This document shows, piece by piece, positions 7,256 through 15,847 of a stretch of DNA of 35,281 bases. The notes under the pieces were generated by a model, which saw nothing but the letters and a program-made list of their open reading frames with translations, searched no databases and was not told the origin of the DNA. The position numbers and the translations under genes are program-made. The DNA comes from Candidatus Paceibacter sp. (GTDB taxonomy: Bacteria > Patescibacteriota > Minisyncoccia > Phycocordibacterales > BOKC01), in contig DYGD01000007.1 in the NCBI GenBank assembly GCA_020724885.1, forward strand, positions 1 through 35,281, read 5' to 3'. The number at the start of each line of letters is the position of its first letter. The stretch's first letter is position 1.

Positions 7256-9145
7256 TTATAAAATATTTTCCGGGTCAACCTTTATGGAAAATTTTGGAGG
7301 CAGGGCTCGCAGTTTTTCTAACAGTTCTTTGTTTGGCCATTTGTCTCTATCTAATTTCAAAAGAATATTCATTACATATCTGCCTTTGGTTTTTGGGATA
7401 AAGGCCGGATAAGCGATAGATTGGTATTCGGAAAGATCGGATTTTATTTTTTCGGCTTCTCTTTCGGCAGTTTCTTTCTGTGTGCTTTGGATGATAATTT
7501 TTATAAACAAAGAGAATGGGGGGTAGTCAAGTTTACGGCGGGCTTCAAGTTCGTTGCGATAAAAATCAATCAAATTGCCGGAAAGTAAATTTTGCCAAAG
7601 CGACAAGTCAGGCAAGCGAGTTTGGACAAGAAAACTTTTTTCTGCCTTGGTTTTCAACCGCAGGAGTAGGGAAAATACTCTCTCGTTTATTCGAAAGTCC
7701 GGAATTGAAAACAGCGAATCAATTGTCGCAGAGATGACGTGATCAACTTTCTCATCCAGATAGAAAAGCGCCATTTCGCTACCAACCAGAATTCCATCAT
7801 CAGATTTTAGGTATGCGGCAATGATTTTGTTTGCTTGGTTTGCGGTTCTGGCAATTTCTTTGTCTAAGCGCCAGACCTTGGTTTTTGGATAAAGTTTTTC
7901 TATCTCTTTTTCAATTGACTCTAGGCCGATTCCAAGGCCTCTAATTCGCCACCCCCCGCAGTTGCCGCATTTGTCAATGGCGTCCTTTTTGAAACCACAT
8001 TTATGGCAAATCATCTTTCTCTTGCCGACTTCATCGTGTAGGGTGATTGGTGAGGCGCAGTTTTGGCACTCAACCGATTTTCCACAATCAAGACAAGTCA
8101 AGAGAGGGGAGAGACCTTTGCGGGCGCCAAAGATGAAAACTTTCTCTTTGTTTTTTTGGGCAAACTCTAGAGTTTCTAACATTTTTTCTGAAAATGGGTA
8201 AAAATCGCCGTCTTTGTTTTTGTTGCCGGTCAAATCAGCTAATTCTTCGCGAGCACTTGAAACAGTCCGAAATTTTATCGGAGTCAGTTCTGAAAAATCC
8301 AAATTCTCTTGTCGCCAGATTGTTTCAGTTCTTAGAAAAAAATCACCGAAAACAAGTTTCACTCCTAATTTTTTCGCAAAAATTTCAGCGAAAGTTCTAA
8401 CATCAATATATGGCCTCCTTATGTCTTTATAAGCTGACGAATTTTCTCTTTCAATAATTATGGTGCTGAAATCACTTCTCGGAAAATTTATGAACTGAGG
8501 TGTTGAGATGAGCAGAATCGGATGTTTTAGAGCAACAGCTCTGTTCCATTTGTCTTCCAATTCTTTTGGCGACATTCCGCTGTTGAAACAGAAAACGAAA
8601 TCTTCTATGCCTTTCTCTAGAATTTTTTTTGAACGGTTTATTTCTTCTAAGGTTGGCGCGATGAAAAGCACAGAAAGGTTTTTGGCAAACTCTTCTCGGA
8701 TGAGATTACGGTAGGTAGAGAACCTTTCTTCTTCGCCGGCTTGTATTACGAGCTTTTCGTGGCGGTTAACATTGTGTCTTTTTTCTGGCGATTCGGTTTT
8801 CAATTTATCTGATTTTTCAATTACCTGTTTTGGAATAAGGTTGTTCAAAATGGCGCCGGTGGAAGAGGCAAAAAATTCGGCTGTTTCTTCAGCGCTTTCT
8901 ATGAATTCGGTCGGTAAGAAATTTTTGACCTTGACCGTACCGATTTTTTTAACAGAAAAATCTGCCTGTTTCAGCTGGCTTTTTATTTCTAAGATGCTGG
9001 TCTTGCCGGAAACTAGTGCTTTGGCGGTTTTTTTTCGGAGGGGGATTTCTACGATGGCGCCAAGCGGAATTTCCTTATTGCTGAAATACGTCAATTTTTC
9101 TTTGAGGATTCCTTTGACAATTGGAATAACTTCAATGGCGAACAT
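7256..9145 (-). CDS. priA: PriA-like primosomal protein with degenerate helicase motifs
   Basis: The 629-residue protein has PriA architecture: an N-terminal DNA-binding domain (EVIPIVKG...PLGAIVEIPLRKK), helicase-like lobes, a Cys-rich zinc module (CLDCGKSVECQNCASPITLH...CHKCGFKKDAIDKCGNC, eight Cys) and the C-terminal ELEARRKLDYPPF motif. The ATPase signatures are lost. The Walker A position reads QAGEEERF (about residues 135-142) instead of GxTGSGKT. The DEEH box aligns with ERENSSAYK (about 232-240), and the motif VI region reads LLRLKTKAEKSF where active PriA has a GRAGR core. It probably works in replication restart as a structural or loading factor without unwinding activity, as proposed for other ATPase-dead PriA proteins. 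ATG 9145 is preferred; a GTG lies at 9151. Confidence 0.88.
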   Translation of the reverse strand: MFAIEVIPIVKGILKEKLTYFSNKEIPLGAIVEIPLRKKTAKALVSGKTSILEIKSQLKQADFSVKKIGTVKVKNFLPTEFIESAEETAEFFASSTGAILNNLIPKQVIEKSDKLKTESPEKRHNVNRHEKLVIQAGEEERFSTYRNLIREEFAKNLSVLFIAPTLEEINRSKKILEKGIEDFVFCFNSGMSPKELEDKWNRAVALKHPILLISTPQFINFPRSDFSTIIIERENSSAYKDIRRPYIDVRTFAEIFAKKLGVKLVFGDFFLRTETIWRQENLDFSELTPIKFRTVSSAREELADLTGNKNKDGDFYPFSEKMLETLEFAQKNKEKVFIFGARKGLSPLLTCLDCGKSVECQNCASPITLHDEVGKRKMICHKCGFKKDAIDKCGNCGGWRIRGLGIGLESIEKEIEKLYPKTKVWRLDKEIARTANQANKIIAAYLKSDDGILVGSEMALFYLDEKVDHVISATIDSLFSIPDFRINERVFSLLLRLKTKAEKSFLVQTRLPDLSLWQNLLSGNLIDFYRNELEARRKLDYPPFSLFIKIIIQSTQKETAEREAEKIKSDLSEYQSIAYPAFIPKTKGRYVMNILLKLDRDKWPNKELLEKLRALPPKFSIKVDPENIL

Positions 9146-9153
9146 AGGCACTT

Positions 9154-9162
9154 ATAATATCA
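9154..9162 (-). promoter_or_regulatory. Extended -10 promoter upstream of priA
   Basis: On the - strand TGA-TATTAT is followed by 8 nt and the priA ATG, so the transcript is leaderless or nearly so. Confidence 0.45.
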
Positions 9163-9272
9163 GATAATTTCTCGTCTTTTGAGTGCCTTGTATTTGTAAA
9201 AAAGCGAGAAAGAGCTTACTATAAGACATAATACCAATTAGTGATTGTTCGTAGATTAGAATTACTTACTCT

Positions 9273-10562
9273 ATGAAGGAAAGTTTTATTATCAAAGGCC
9301 TAAATGGCAAAAGAGGTCTTCTGGGAAGTATTGAAGTTCGCGGTTCAAAAAACGCCTGCCTGCCTGCTTTGGCCAGCTCGATTCTTTTTGAAGACGGCAT
9401 TTTTTTGGAAAACGTTCCACAAATTGAAGATATTTCAAGAATGTCAGAACTTTTGCGTGATCTCGGCGCTTCTATAAAAGCCGATCAGGGATCTTTGAAC
9501 GTGAGATTTGAAGGAGAGGTCTTGGGGTCGCTAGATGAGGAAATCTCCAAAAGAATGCGGGCTTCTGTTTTTTTGACAGGCCCGATTTTGGCGCGCCTCG
9601 GTGAGGTCTCCTTTCCGCATCCCGGCGGTTGTGTGATCGGCGAGAGACCGATAGATCTTTTTCTGTCTGGCTTTAAGAAGATGGGGGCGACAGTGGAGGA
9701 GGTCGGTGGGAAGTATATGGTCAGGGCTTCTGGCGGAAAATTAAAGGGCGCAGAGATATTTTTTCCTTTTCAAAGTGTCGGAGCCACTGGGACACTCATG
9801 ATGGCGGCGGTTTTGGCAGAAGGTAAAACCATCTTAAAAAATGTTGCCTTAGAGCCGGAGATCGTATCACTCGGAGAGTTTTTGGTTTCTTGTGGCGCCA
9901 ATATAAAAGGTATCGGCACTACGACTCTGGAAATAGAAGGAGGCGAATTGTTGAAGTCCGGTGGCAAAAAGAATGTCATCATTCCTGATCGGTTGGAGGC
10001 AGGATGTTTTCTCATTCTAGGAGCTCTGGCTGCGGAAGAACTTTTGATAAAAAACTGTAATCCGGAACATCTCGGTGCCCTGATTGAATTGTTAAATTCT
10101 TCTGGTGTTCAGATTGAAGCGGGTCAGCAACAAATCCGAACAAAAAACAAGTTGTCGCCCGATAAATTCACCGCTTTTAATATAAAGACCCATGAATACC
10201 CGGGTTTTCCGACAGATCTTCAGGCGCCGATAACGACTTTTTTGACGCAAACTTCTGGTAGGTCTGTTGTTTTTGAGACCCTTTTTGACAGCCGTTTGAA
10301 TTACACTGCGGACTTAGTCAAAATGGGCGCTGACATTACTCTCTGGGACGCACATCGGGTAATGGTGAAAGGCCCGACTCCGCTTAAAGGCAGGGAACTT
10401 GAAGGCCCCGATATTCGCGCCGGCTTGGCTTTCGTCATTGCCGCCATAATTGCCAAAGGCGAATCCGTTATCAATAATATATATTATATTGATAGGGGTT
10501 ATGAGAGAATAGAGGAACGGCTAAAAGAAGTTGGAGTTGATATTAAAAGAGTTGGCCAGTAA
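9273..10562 (+). CDS. murA: UDP-N-acetylglucosamine 1-carboxyvinyltransferase
   Basis: The 429-residue protein is a full-length MurA of the EPSP synthase superfamily. It has SKNACLPAL with the active-site Lys26/Asn27 pair, the phosphoenolpyruvate-binding and fosfomycin-target Cys120 in HPGGCVIGERPIDLF, and late motifs YPGFPTDLQAP and RGYERIEERL. It makes the first committed peptidoglycan precursor in the cytoplasm. Cys at the key position predicts fosfomycin sensitivity. It is divergent from priA with 127 bp between start codons and is followed 47 bp later by mreB. Confidence 0.97.
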   Translation: MKESFIIKGLNGKRGLLGSIEVRGSKNACLPALASSILFEDGIFLENVPQIEDISRMSELLRDLGASIKADQGSLNVRFEGEVLGSLDEEISKRMRASVFLTGPILARLGEVSFPHPGGCVIGERPIDLFLSGFKKMGATVEEVGGKYMVRASGGKLKGAEIFFPFQSVGATGTLMMAAVLAEGKTILKNVALEPEIVSLGEFLVSCGANIKGIGTTTLEIEGGELLKSGGKKNVIIPDRLEAGCFLILGALAAEELLIKNCNPEHLGALIELLNSSGVQIEAGQQQIRTKNKLSPDKFTAFNIKTHEYPGFPTDLQAPITTFLTQTSGRSVVFETLFDSRLNYTADLVKMGADITLWDAHRVMVKGPTPLKGRELEGPDIRAGLAFVIAAIIAKGESVINNIYYIDRGYERIEERLKEVGVDIKRVGQ

Positions 10563-10609
10563 AAGCGGGGCGATTAGGGTAAATAGGCAAATTTTCAAAT
10601 TTTATTTAT

Positions 10610-11623
10610 ATGGGCTTTTTTACAAAAAAATTAGGAATTGATCTCGGCACTACCAGTGTTTTGGTTTATCTTCCAGGCAAAGGAGTAATTCTCAATGAAC
10701 CATCAGTCGTGGCTGTTTCTGAAGATGATAATAAGATTTTAGCGATTGGGGCCGAAGCCAAAAAAATGATCGGTAAGACCCCGGAAAATATAATTGCTTA
10801 CCGGCCGATGAAAGATGGGGTGATTGCTGATTATCGCGTGACTGAAGCAATGCTCAGATATTACATCAGAAAGGCCTTAGGCGGATTCAATGTTTCCAAG
10901 CCGGATGTTTTGGTGTCTGTTCCGGCCGGTGTGACTTCAACTGAACGTCGAGCCGTTGTTGAAGCGGCTCTCAAAGCCGGTGCCAAAAACGCTTACATTG
11001 TTAAAGAGCCGATTCTGGCGGCAATTGGCGCTGGCATTCCAATCTATGAGTCAATCGGTCATATGATAGTTGATATTGGTGGTGGCACGACAGATGTTGC
11101 GGTGATTTCGTTGGGCGGGATTGTTGCCGCTACTTCAGTCAAGTGTGCCGGCAATAAGATTGATGTTGCAATCGCCGACTATATCAAGAAAACCTTCAAT
11201 TTAGCTATCGGCGACAAGACCGCCGAAGAAATAAAAATTAATATCGGCTCGGCCATTCCCCTGGACGAGGAATTGGCCATGACAATCAAAGGGCGAGATT
11301 TTATTACTGGCCTACCTCGTTCCATTGAAATCAAAACCAATGAAATCGTCAAAGCCATACACCGCGAATTAAAAGAAATAATCAAAGCTATCAAGGATGT
11401 TTTTCAAGATACCCCGCCGGAATTGGCCTCGGATATCATTGATCAAGGTATTATTATGACCGGCGGAACATCCCAACTTCGCAATCTGACCGAGTTGATT
11501 TATCGCCGGACCGGAGTTAGGGCGGTTTTGGCGGAGCATCCGATTTACTGCGTGGCCCGCGGTACTGGTATTGCCTTGGAGCATCTAAATGTCTACAAAA
11601 AATCCATCATTAGCAAAAAGTGA
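10610..11623 (+). CDS. mreB: MreB-family actin-like protein (first paralogue)
   Basis: The 337-residue protein has the actin ATPase motifs: phosphate 1 KLGIDLGTTSVLVYLPGKG, phosphate 2 MIVDIGGGTTDVAVISLGG and adenosine motif IMTGGTSQLRNL. It forms membrane-bound filaments that guide wall synthesis. A second paralogue lies at 15840 next to mreCD. This copy sits between murA and a delta-prime-like gene, outside the mreBCD cluster, and its phosphate 1 loop reads GTTSV where the other reads GTANT. It may be a specialised filament (Mbl-like) or couple wall synthesis with replication (inference). Confidence 0.95.
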   Translation: MGFFTKKLGIDLGTTSVLVYLPGKGVILNEPSVVAVSEDDNKILAIGAEAKKMIGKTPENIIAYRPMKDGVIADYRVTEAMLRYYIRKALGGFNVSKPDVLVSVPAGVTSTERRAVVEAALKAGAKNAYIVKEPILAAIGAGIPIYESIGHMIVDIGGGTTDVAVISLGGIVAATSVKCAGNKIDVAIADYIKKTFNLAIGDKTAEEIKINIGSAIPLDEELAMTIKGRDFITGLPRSIEIKTNEIVKAIHRELKEIIKAIKDVFQDTPPELASDIIDQGIIMTGGTSQLRNLTELIYRRTGVRAVLAEHPIYCVARGTGIALEHLNVYKKSIISKK

Positions 11624-12347
11624 TTCTATTGTGCCGGCGCGCAGGATTTACGGCAGAGTGGATTTCAGAGGGCACCACTCTTATCTTATCTTGGGTGCGG
11701 GTGGAAACGGGGTTGCCTCATTAAAAAAAGCGATAAAAAGAGGGATCGGATTTGAGCCAGAGGGCAATCCGGATTATTGGGAAAAGCAGGTAGAAACATT
11801 TGGCATTGAAGACAGTCGCGAGTTGAAGGGTATTGATCTCGGTAAGCCGTTTAGGGACGGTGGCCGGAAAGTCATCGTAATAAAAACCGAATTTATAACT
11901 TCCGAAGCTCAAAACGCGCTTTTAAAGATTTTGGAGGACCCGAATTCTAATTCTTCTTTTTTCTTTCTGATGCCGTCAAAGGAGGATCTGTTGCCGACAC
12001 TACTTTCGCGGTTTTTGGTTTTAGAAGATTTTTTTGAAGATGATAAATCCGAGGTAGAAAACAAAAGCGCTGTTGATGTTAACTTATTTTTAAATTTGAG
12101 TATCCCGGCCCGCTTGAAATCTGTTTCCAAAATTGTGGCCACCAAGGACAAAAAAATCGCTTTACTTTTTGTAGAGGATTTGGAGAGATATTTTTTTGGC
12201 AAAAAGGGCGATTGGCGCGGGCGGGATGCCTGGTCTGTGGCTTTTGCCCTTGATTTGCTAGAAAAAAGTCGGCGTTTTTTGAAGATCAGGGGCGGGTCGA
12301 TGAAGTTGGTGCTTGAGAACCTGTGCTTGAATCTGCCAAAAATTTAG
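11589..12347 (+). CDS. holB: DNA polymerase III delta-prime-like protein
   Basis: The 252-residue protein has the clamp-loader core near residues 100-145: KVIVIKTEFITSEAQNALLKILEDPNSNSS, then FFFLMPSKEDLLPTLLSRF. This is the delta-prime/gamma pattern of a Walker B-like strand, the NALLK-LE-P loop and the T-SR SRC-type motif. There is no Walker A, as in delta-prime, and no zinc finger is visible. It should be a stator subunit of the sliding-clamp loader. Its start overlaps the 3' end of mreB by 35 nt; a GTG at 11630 is a possible later start. Confidence 0.8.
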   Translation: MSTKNPSLAKSDSIVPARRIYGRVDFRGHHSYLILGAGGNGVASLKKAIKRGIGFEPEGNPDYWEKQVETFGIEDSRELKGIDLGKPFRDGGRKVIVIKTEFITSEAQNALLKILEDPNSNSSFFFLMPSKEDLLPTLLSRFLVLEDFFEDDKSEVENKSAVDVNLFLNLSIPARLKSVSKIVATKDKKIALLFVEDLERYFFGKKGDWRGRDAWSVAFALDLLEKSRRFLKIRGGSMKLVLENLCLNLPKI

Positions 12348-12372
12348 ATTTTGAATTTTAGCTGTTTTGTTT

Positions 12373-12378
12373 TATCAT
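12373..12378 (+). promoter_or_regulatory. -10 element, leaderless start of frr
   Basis: TATCAT is followed by 7 nt and the frr ATG at 12386. There is no good Shine-Dalgarno. Confidence 0.4.
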
Positions 12379-12385
12379 CATAGGT

Positions 12386-12934
12386 ATGTACAATTTTGCA
12401 AATCTAAAAAAATCTTTTGGGGAAGTTGTTGATTGGTTAAAAGTTGAACTTCAGACAATCCGGACCGGTCGGGCAACTCCGGCGATCCTTGACGGGATCA
12501 GAGTTGAAGCATATGGCTCAAGGATGCCGGTCAACCAAATTGCTACCATAACAGGCGAAGACGCGAGGACTCTGCGGGTTTCGCCTTGGGATATGAGCCA
12601 GGCAAAGACGGTTGAGAAAGCGATTCAAGATGCCGGCCTTGGTCTTTCGGTTTCTGTTGATGATCGAGGGGTTAGGGTTCATTTTCCGGAATTATCTGAT
12701 GAAAGGCGGGCTACTTTGGTAAAGCTTTGCAAACAGAAACTTGAAGAGTCAAGGATTAAAATAAAATCAGAAAGAGAGAGCGTTTGGGAGGATATTCAGA
12801 GAAATCACAGAGACGGGAAAATAGGTGAAGATGACAAATTTCGTTTGAAGGAAGAAATGCAGAAAATCGTTGACGAGGCCAATAAAAAGCTGGAGGAATT
12901 GGCAGAACGAAAAGAGACAGAGATTTTTAATTAA
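12386..12934 (+). CDS. frr: Ribosome recycling factor
   Basis: The 182-residue protein has the typical length of RRF. It has ELQTIRTGRATPAILDGIRVEAYG near residues 25-48, PVNQIATITGEDARTLRVSPWD, VRVHFPELSDERRATLVK and a helical C-terminus (EDDKFRLKEEMQKIVDEANKK). It splits post-termination ribosomes with EF-G. It is followed 11 bp later by the rseP-like gene. Confidence 0.97.
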   Translation: MYNFANLKKSFGEVVDWLKVELQTIRTGRATPAILDGIRVEAYGSRMPVNQIATITGEDARTLRVSPWDMSQAKTVEKAIQDAGLGLSVSVDDRGVRVHFPELSDERRATLVKLCKQKLEESRIKIKSERESVWEDIQRNHRDGKIGEDDKFRLKEEMQKIVDEANKKLEELAERKETEIFN

Positions 12935-12945
12935 GGTAATTTATT

Positions 12946-14031
12946 ATGACTATACTTATTTTTATTATTGTTTTAGCGGTTCTTATTCTGGTTCACGAGT
13001 TCGGTCATTTTATTGCCGCTAAAAAATCTGGAATACGGGTAGACGAGTTTGGTATTGGTTTTCCGCCGCGACTTTTGACTTTGTTTAATTGGCGGGACAC
13101 CAAATTTTCTTTGAACGCTATTCCTTTCGGTGGTTTTGTAAAAATTTACGGGGAGAATCCGCTGGAACAGCCGTCTTCAGAAGAAGAAAAGAACAGACAT
13201 TTTTCACACAAACCAAAAATTATTCAGGCCTGGGTGCTTTCTGCCGGTGTTTTTTTTAATGTTTTATTTGCTTGGCTTCTTATTTCATTTGGTTTTATGT
13301 CCGGCCTGCCGATGCCGGCTAAAGACAATCTTTCGGTTAGTGACGCCCGTTTGGTCATCACTTCCGTTCTGCCAGATTCGCCGTCCCAAATTGCCGGACT
13401 AAAACCGGGCGATGTAGTTTTGAATGCGACTTTTCAGGAGAATTTTCTGGAAGAGGTGAACCCCGAGGCCTTGTCGGAATTTATTAACAAGAGCGATGGC
13501 GTGATGACCCTAACCTTGTTGCGCGGTCAAGAACGGCTGGAAAAAGAAATTGAACCAACTTTGGGCTTGGTGGAAGATCGGCGGGCAATCGGAATTTCTA
13601 TGGGGATGATTGGCACTTTGCGACTACCGCCACATTTGGCTTTTTGGGAGGGTGGCAAGACCACGGTTTCTCTTCTGGGCGCGGTAGCAGTCGGACTCGT
13701 GACTTTTCTTAGCCAGGCCGTCCTTGGTCAAGCTGACCTGTCGCAGGTAGCCGGACCGGTCGGGATTGTCGGACTAGTCGGCGACGCCACCAATCTCGGT
13801 TTTATTTATCTTTTGCAATTTACCGCTTTTATCTCCCTCAATCTGGCAATAATCAACCTTCTTCCTTTTCCGGCGCTAGACGGCGGGCGGCTTTTGTTTC
13901 TTTTGATTGAGGCCCTGAAGGGCTCGCCGATAAAGCCACAAGTAGCCGGCGCTTTAAATGCCATAGGGTTCTTTTTATTGATTCTTCTAATGGTGGTTAT
14001 AACCGTGAACGATATCGCGCGATTGTTTTGA
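12946..14031 (+). CDS. rseP: RseP/site-2 zinc metalloprotease
   Basis: The 361-residue intramembrane protease has the zinc-binding HEFGHF in its first helix (residues about 18-23), then RVDEFGIGFPPRL and FGGFVKIYGENP. A PDZ domain (about 120-200, with VLPDSPSQIAGLKPGDVVLNAT) follows. A late helix contains the third metal-ligand site NLLPFPALDGGRLLFLLIEAL. It cleaves transmembrane substrates such as anti-sigma factors or signal-peptide remnants. The frr-rseP pairing is common because both sit near lipid and translation genes in bacteria. Confidence 0.96.
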   Translation: MTILIFIIVLAVLILVHEFGHFIAAKKSGIRVDEFGIGFPPRLLTLFNWRDTKFSLNAIPFGGFVKIYGENPLEQPSSEEEKNRHFSHKPKIIQAWVLSAGVFFNVLFAWLLISFGFMSGLPMPAKDNLSVSDARLVITSVLPDSPSQIAGLKPGDVVLNATFQENFLEEVNPEALSEFINKSDGVMTLTLLRGQERLEKEIEPTLGLVEDRRAIGISMGMIGTLRLPPHLAFWEGGKTTVSLLGAVAVGLVTFLSQAVLGQADLSQVAGPVGIVGLVGDATNLGFIYLLQFTAFISLNLAIINLLPFPALDGGRLLFLLIEALKGSPIKPQVAGALNAIGFFLLILLMVVITVNDIARLF

Positions 14032-14055
14032 TAAAATTTTGGTTGGAGTTATAAT
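14028..14055 (+). promoter_or_regulatory. Promoter for the acyl carrier protein gene
   Basis: TTGATA (14028-14033), a 16-bp spacer and TATAAT (14050-14055). A strong Shine-Dalgarno AAGGAG (14095-14100) stands 6 nt before the ATG. Confidence 0.65.
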
Positions 14056-14106
14056 CCTAGATAGCGTTGCACACACTCGCACATCGGAGCAGGAAAGGAG
14101 CACGAG

Positions 14107-14478
14107 ATGAGCGAAAAGCCCGATCCGAACGACGAGACGGCGATTGGTATTCCACCGCCGGCAGAAGGAGTTTCGGGGTCAGAGAAACCTGATTCCGAAA
14201 CCCTGAATCCTCCTCCCAACGGGGTTCCGGAAGATCTTTGGGGAAAGATTGTTGGGATCGTATCTGGTCAGCTGGGGGTTTCGAAGCCCAAGATCTTCAC
14301 TCATTCTACCCTCGAAGGTCTCGGTGCCGATTCTTTGGACAGAGTCGAAACTACAATGGAGATCGAGGAAAAACTTCTTGATGACCAGAAGATCCCGGAC
14401 TCTGAATTGGAAAAACTCCAGAACCTCGGGGAATTCGCCCAGCTAGTCCAATCCAAACTGACTTCGACATCCGGTTGA
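14107..14478 (+). CDS. Acyl carrier protein with Pro-rich N-terminal extension
   Basis: The 123-residue protein has a C-terminal 80-residue acyl carrier domain. It contains the phosphopantetheine attachment motif GADSLDRVE with Ser76, then MEIEEKLLDDQKIPDSELEKL as in AcpP helix II/III. The first 40 residues are acidic and Pro-rich with no predicted fold. Fatty-acid synthase genes are absent nearby, so its partner is unknown. It is a single-gene unit with its own promoter, strong ribosome binding site and GC-rich terminator, and its codons end more often in G or C than those of its neighbours. This suggests acquisition or different expression needs. Confidence 0.88.
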   Translation: MSEKPDPNDETAIGIPPPAEGVSGSEKPDSETLNPPPNGVPEDLWGKIVGIVSGQLGVSKPKIFTHSTLEGLGADSLDRVETTMEIEEKLLDDQKIPDSELEKLQNLGEFAQLVQSKLTSTSG

Positions 14479-14514
14479 GCCGGCGCCGACCTCCCATCTC
14501 TCGCCAGCGCCGGT
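14479..14514 (+). other. Hairpin directly after the acyl carrier gene
   Basis: GCCGGCGC (14479-14486) pairs with GCGCCGGT (14507-14514). It immediately follows the stop codon and precedes the main terminator. Confidence 0.5.
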
Positions 14515-14524
14515 TCGCCACGGG

Positions 14525-14559
14525 CCTCCCGCGTTGGCATCGCGCGGGAGGTCTTTTTT
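14525..14559 (+). terminator. Strong GC-rich terminator
   Basis: CCTCCCGCG (14525-14533) pairs with CGCGGGAGG (14543-14551), followed by TC and six T residues. Confidence 0.92.
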
Positions 14560-14582
14560 GTTATTTGTCATAAGTCATTTGT

Positions 14583-14591
14583 TGATATAAT
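14583..14591 (+). promoter_or_regulatory. Extended -10 promoter, near-leaderless start of proS
   Basis: TGA-TATAAT ends 8 nt before the ATG at 14600. TTGTCA (14565-14570) could be a -35 with a 15-bp spacer. Confidence 0.55.
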
Positions 14592-14599
14592 ATTGTCCT

Positions 14600-15847
14600 A
14601 TGCGACAAACGGAACTTTTCTCCAAAACCAGGCGGGACGCGCCCAAAGATGAAATTTCAAAGAACGCCTCGCTTTTAATCAGGGCCGGTTTTATTCACAA
14701 AGAAATGGCCGGGGTTTATTCGTACTTGCCACTTGGTTTGAGGACTCTCAACCGGGTCGTTGCTATTGTGAGGACAGAAATGGAGAATTTAGGCGGGCAG
14801 GAAGTTTTATTATCGTCTCTTCAAAACGCGGATCTTTGGGGTAAGACCGGCCGTTGGAGCGAAGAAGCGGTTGACATTTGGTTCAAGGCAAAATTAAAAA
14901 ATGATTCAGAGGTTGGTTTAGGTTTTACTCACGAAGAGCCGCTGACTAACCTTCTGACCGAACACCGAAACTCTCACAAAGATTTTCCGTTTTATATATT
15001 CCAAATTCAAAACAAATTTAGGAATGAAGTCCGCGCCAAAAGCGGGCTTATCCGCGGACGTGAATTTTTGATGAAAGATATGTACTCTTTTTCTCGTGAT
15101 GAATCCGAGCACCAAAAGTTTTACGAAAAAGTAAAAAAGAGTTATTTAAAAATCTTTAAGGATATTGGTTTGCCAGACGTCTTTTTAACTTTTGCTTCCG
15201 GCGGTACATTTTCAAAATTCAGCCATGAATTCCAAGTGGTTTCTATGGCCGGCGAAGATACAATTTTTGTTGATAAAAAAAAGAAAATAGCCGTTAATAC
15301 GGAGGTTTGTTCGGATGAAATCTTGAAAGACCTCGGTCTTTCTAAAGAAAATCTAGAAGAAAAGAGGGCAATAGAAGTCGGCAACATTTTCAATCTTGGC
15401 ACCAAATTCTCCGAACCTCTCAACCTTTTTTATCTTGATAAAAACGGAAATAAGAAGCCAGTAGTGATGGGGAGCTATGGCATCGGTCTGGGGCGACTTG
15501 TGGGCACGGTGGCGGAAATCCTTGCCGACGAACGTGGCTTGGTTTGGCCGGAATCAATTGCGCCGTTTCAAGCCCATCTTTTGGTTCTGGGCGCTGACAA
15601 AAAAATCAAAGCCAAAGCGGATAAAATTTATCTTGAGTTTCTTAAGAAAAAAATTGATGTTTTGTATGATGATAGGGAGGTCGGCGCCGGAGAAAAGTTC
15701 GCCGACTCTGATTTGATCGGTATACCTTGGCGGATTGTTTTGAGTGAAAGAACCGAGATCGCCGGCAAGCTGGAAGTCAAAGAAAGAAAGACCGGGAAAA
15801 TTAGCCATATCAGTTTGAATCAATTGTTTAAAAAATTTAATGAATAA
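14600..15847 (+). CDS. proS: Prolyl-tRNA synthetase, short form without editing domain
   Basis: The 415-residue class II synthetase starts MRQTELFSKTRRDAPKDEIS. It has motif 1 region (AGVYSYLPLGLRTLNRV), motif 2 (KFRNEVRAKSGLIRGREFLMKDMYSF, in two overlapping halves), motif 3 (GSYGIGLGRLVGTVAEI) and a C-terminal anticodon-binding domain. E. coli ProS is about 570 residues; here the INS editing insertion between motifs 2 and 3 is missing, so mis-charged Ala-tRNAPro must be cleared by another factor or tolerated. The last 8 bp overlap the next mreB. Confidence 0.95.
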   Translation: MRQTELFSKTRRDAPKDEISKNASLLIRAGFIHKEMAGVYSYLPLGLRTLNRVVAIVRTEMENLGGQEVLLSSLQNADLWGKTGRWSEEAVDIWFKAKLKNDSEVGLGFTHEEPLTNLLTEHRNSHKDFPFYIFQIQNKFRNEVRAKSGLIRGREFLMKDMYSFSRDESEHQKFYEKVKKSYLKIFKDIGLPDVFLTFASGGTFSKFSHEFQVVSMAGEDTIFVDKKKKIAVNTEVCSDEILKDLGLSKENLEEKRAIEVGNIFNLGTKFSEPLNLFYLDKNGNKKPVVMGSYGIGLGRLVGTVAEILADERGLVWPESIAPFQAHLLVLGADKKIKAKADKIYLEFLKKKIDVLYDDREVGAGEKFADSDLIGIPWRIVLSERTEIAGKLEVKERKTGKISHISLNQLFKKFNE

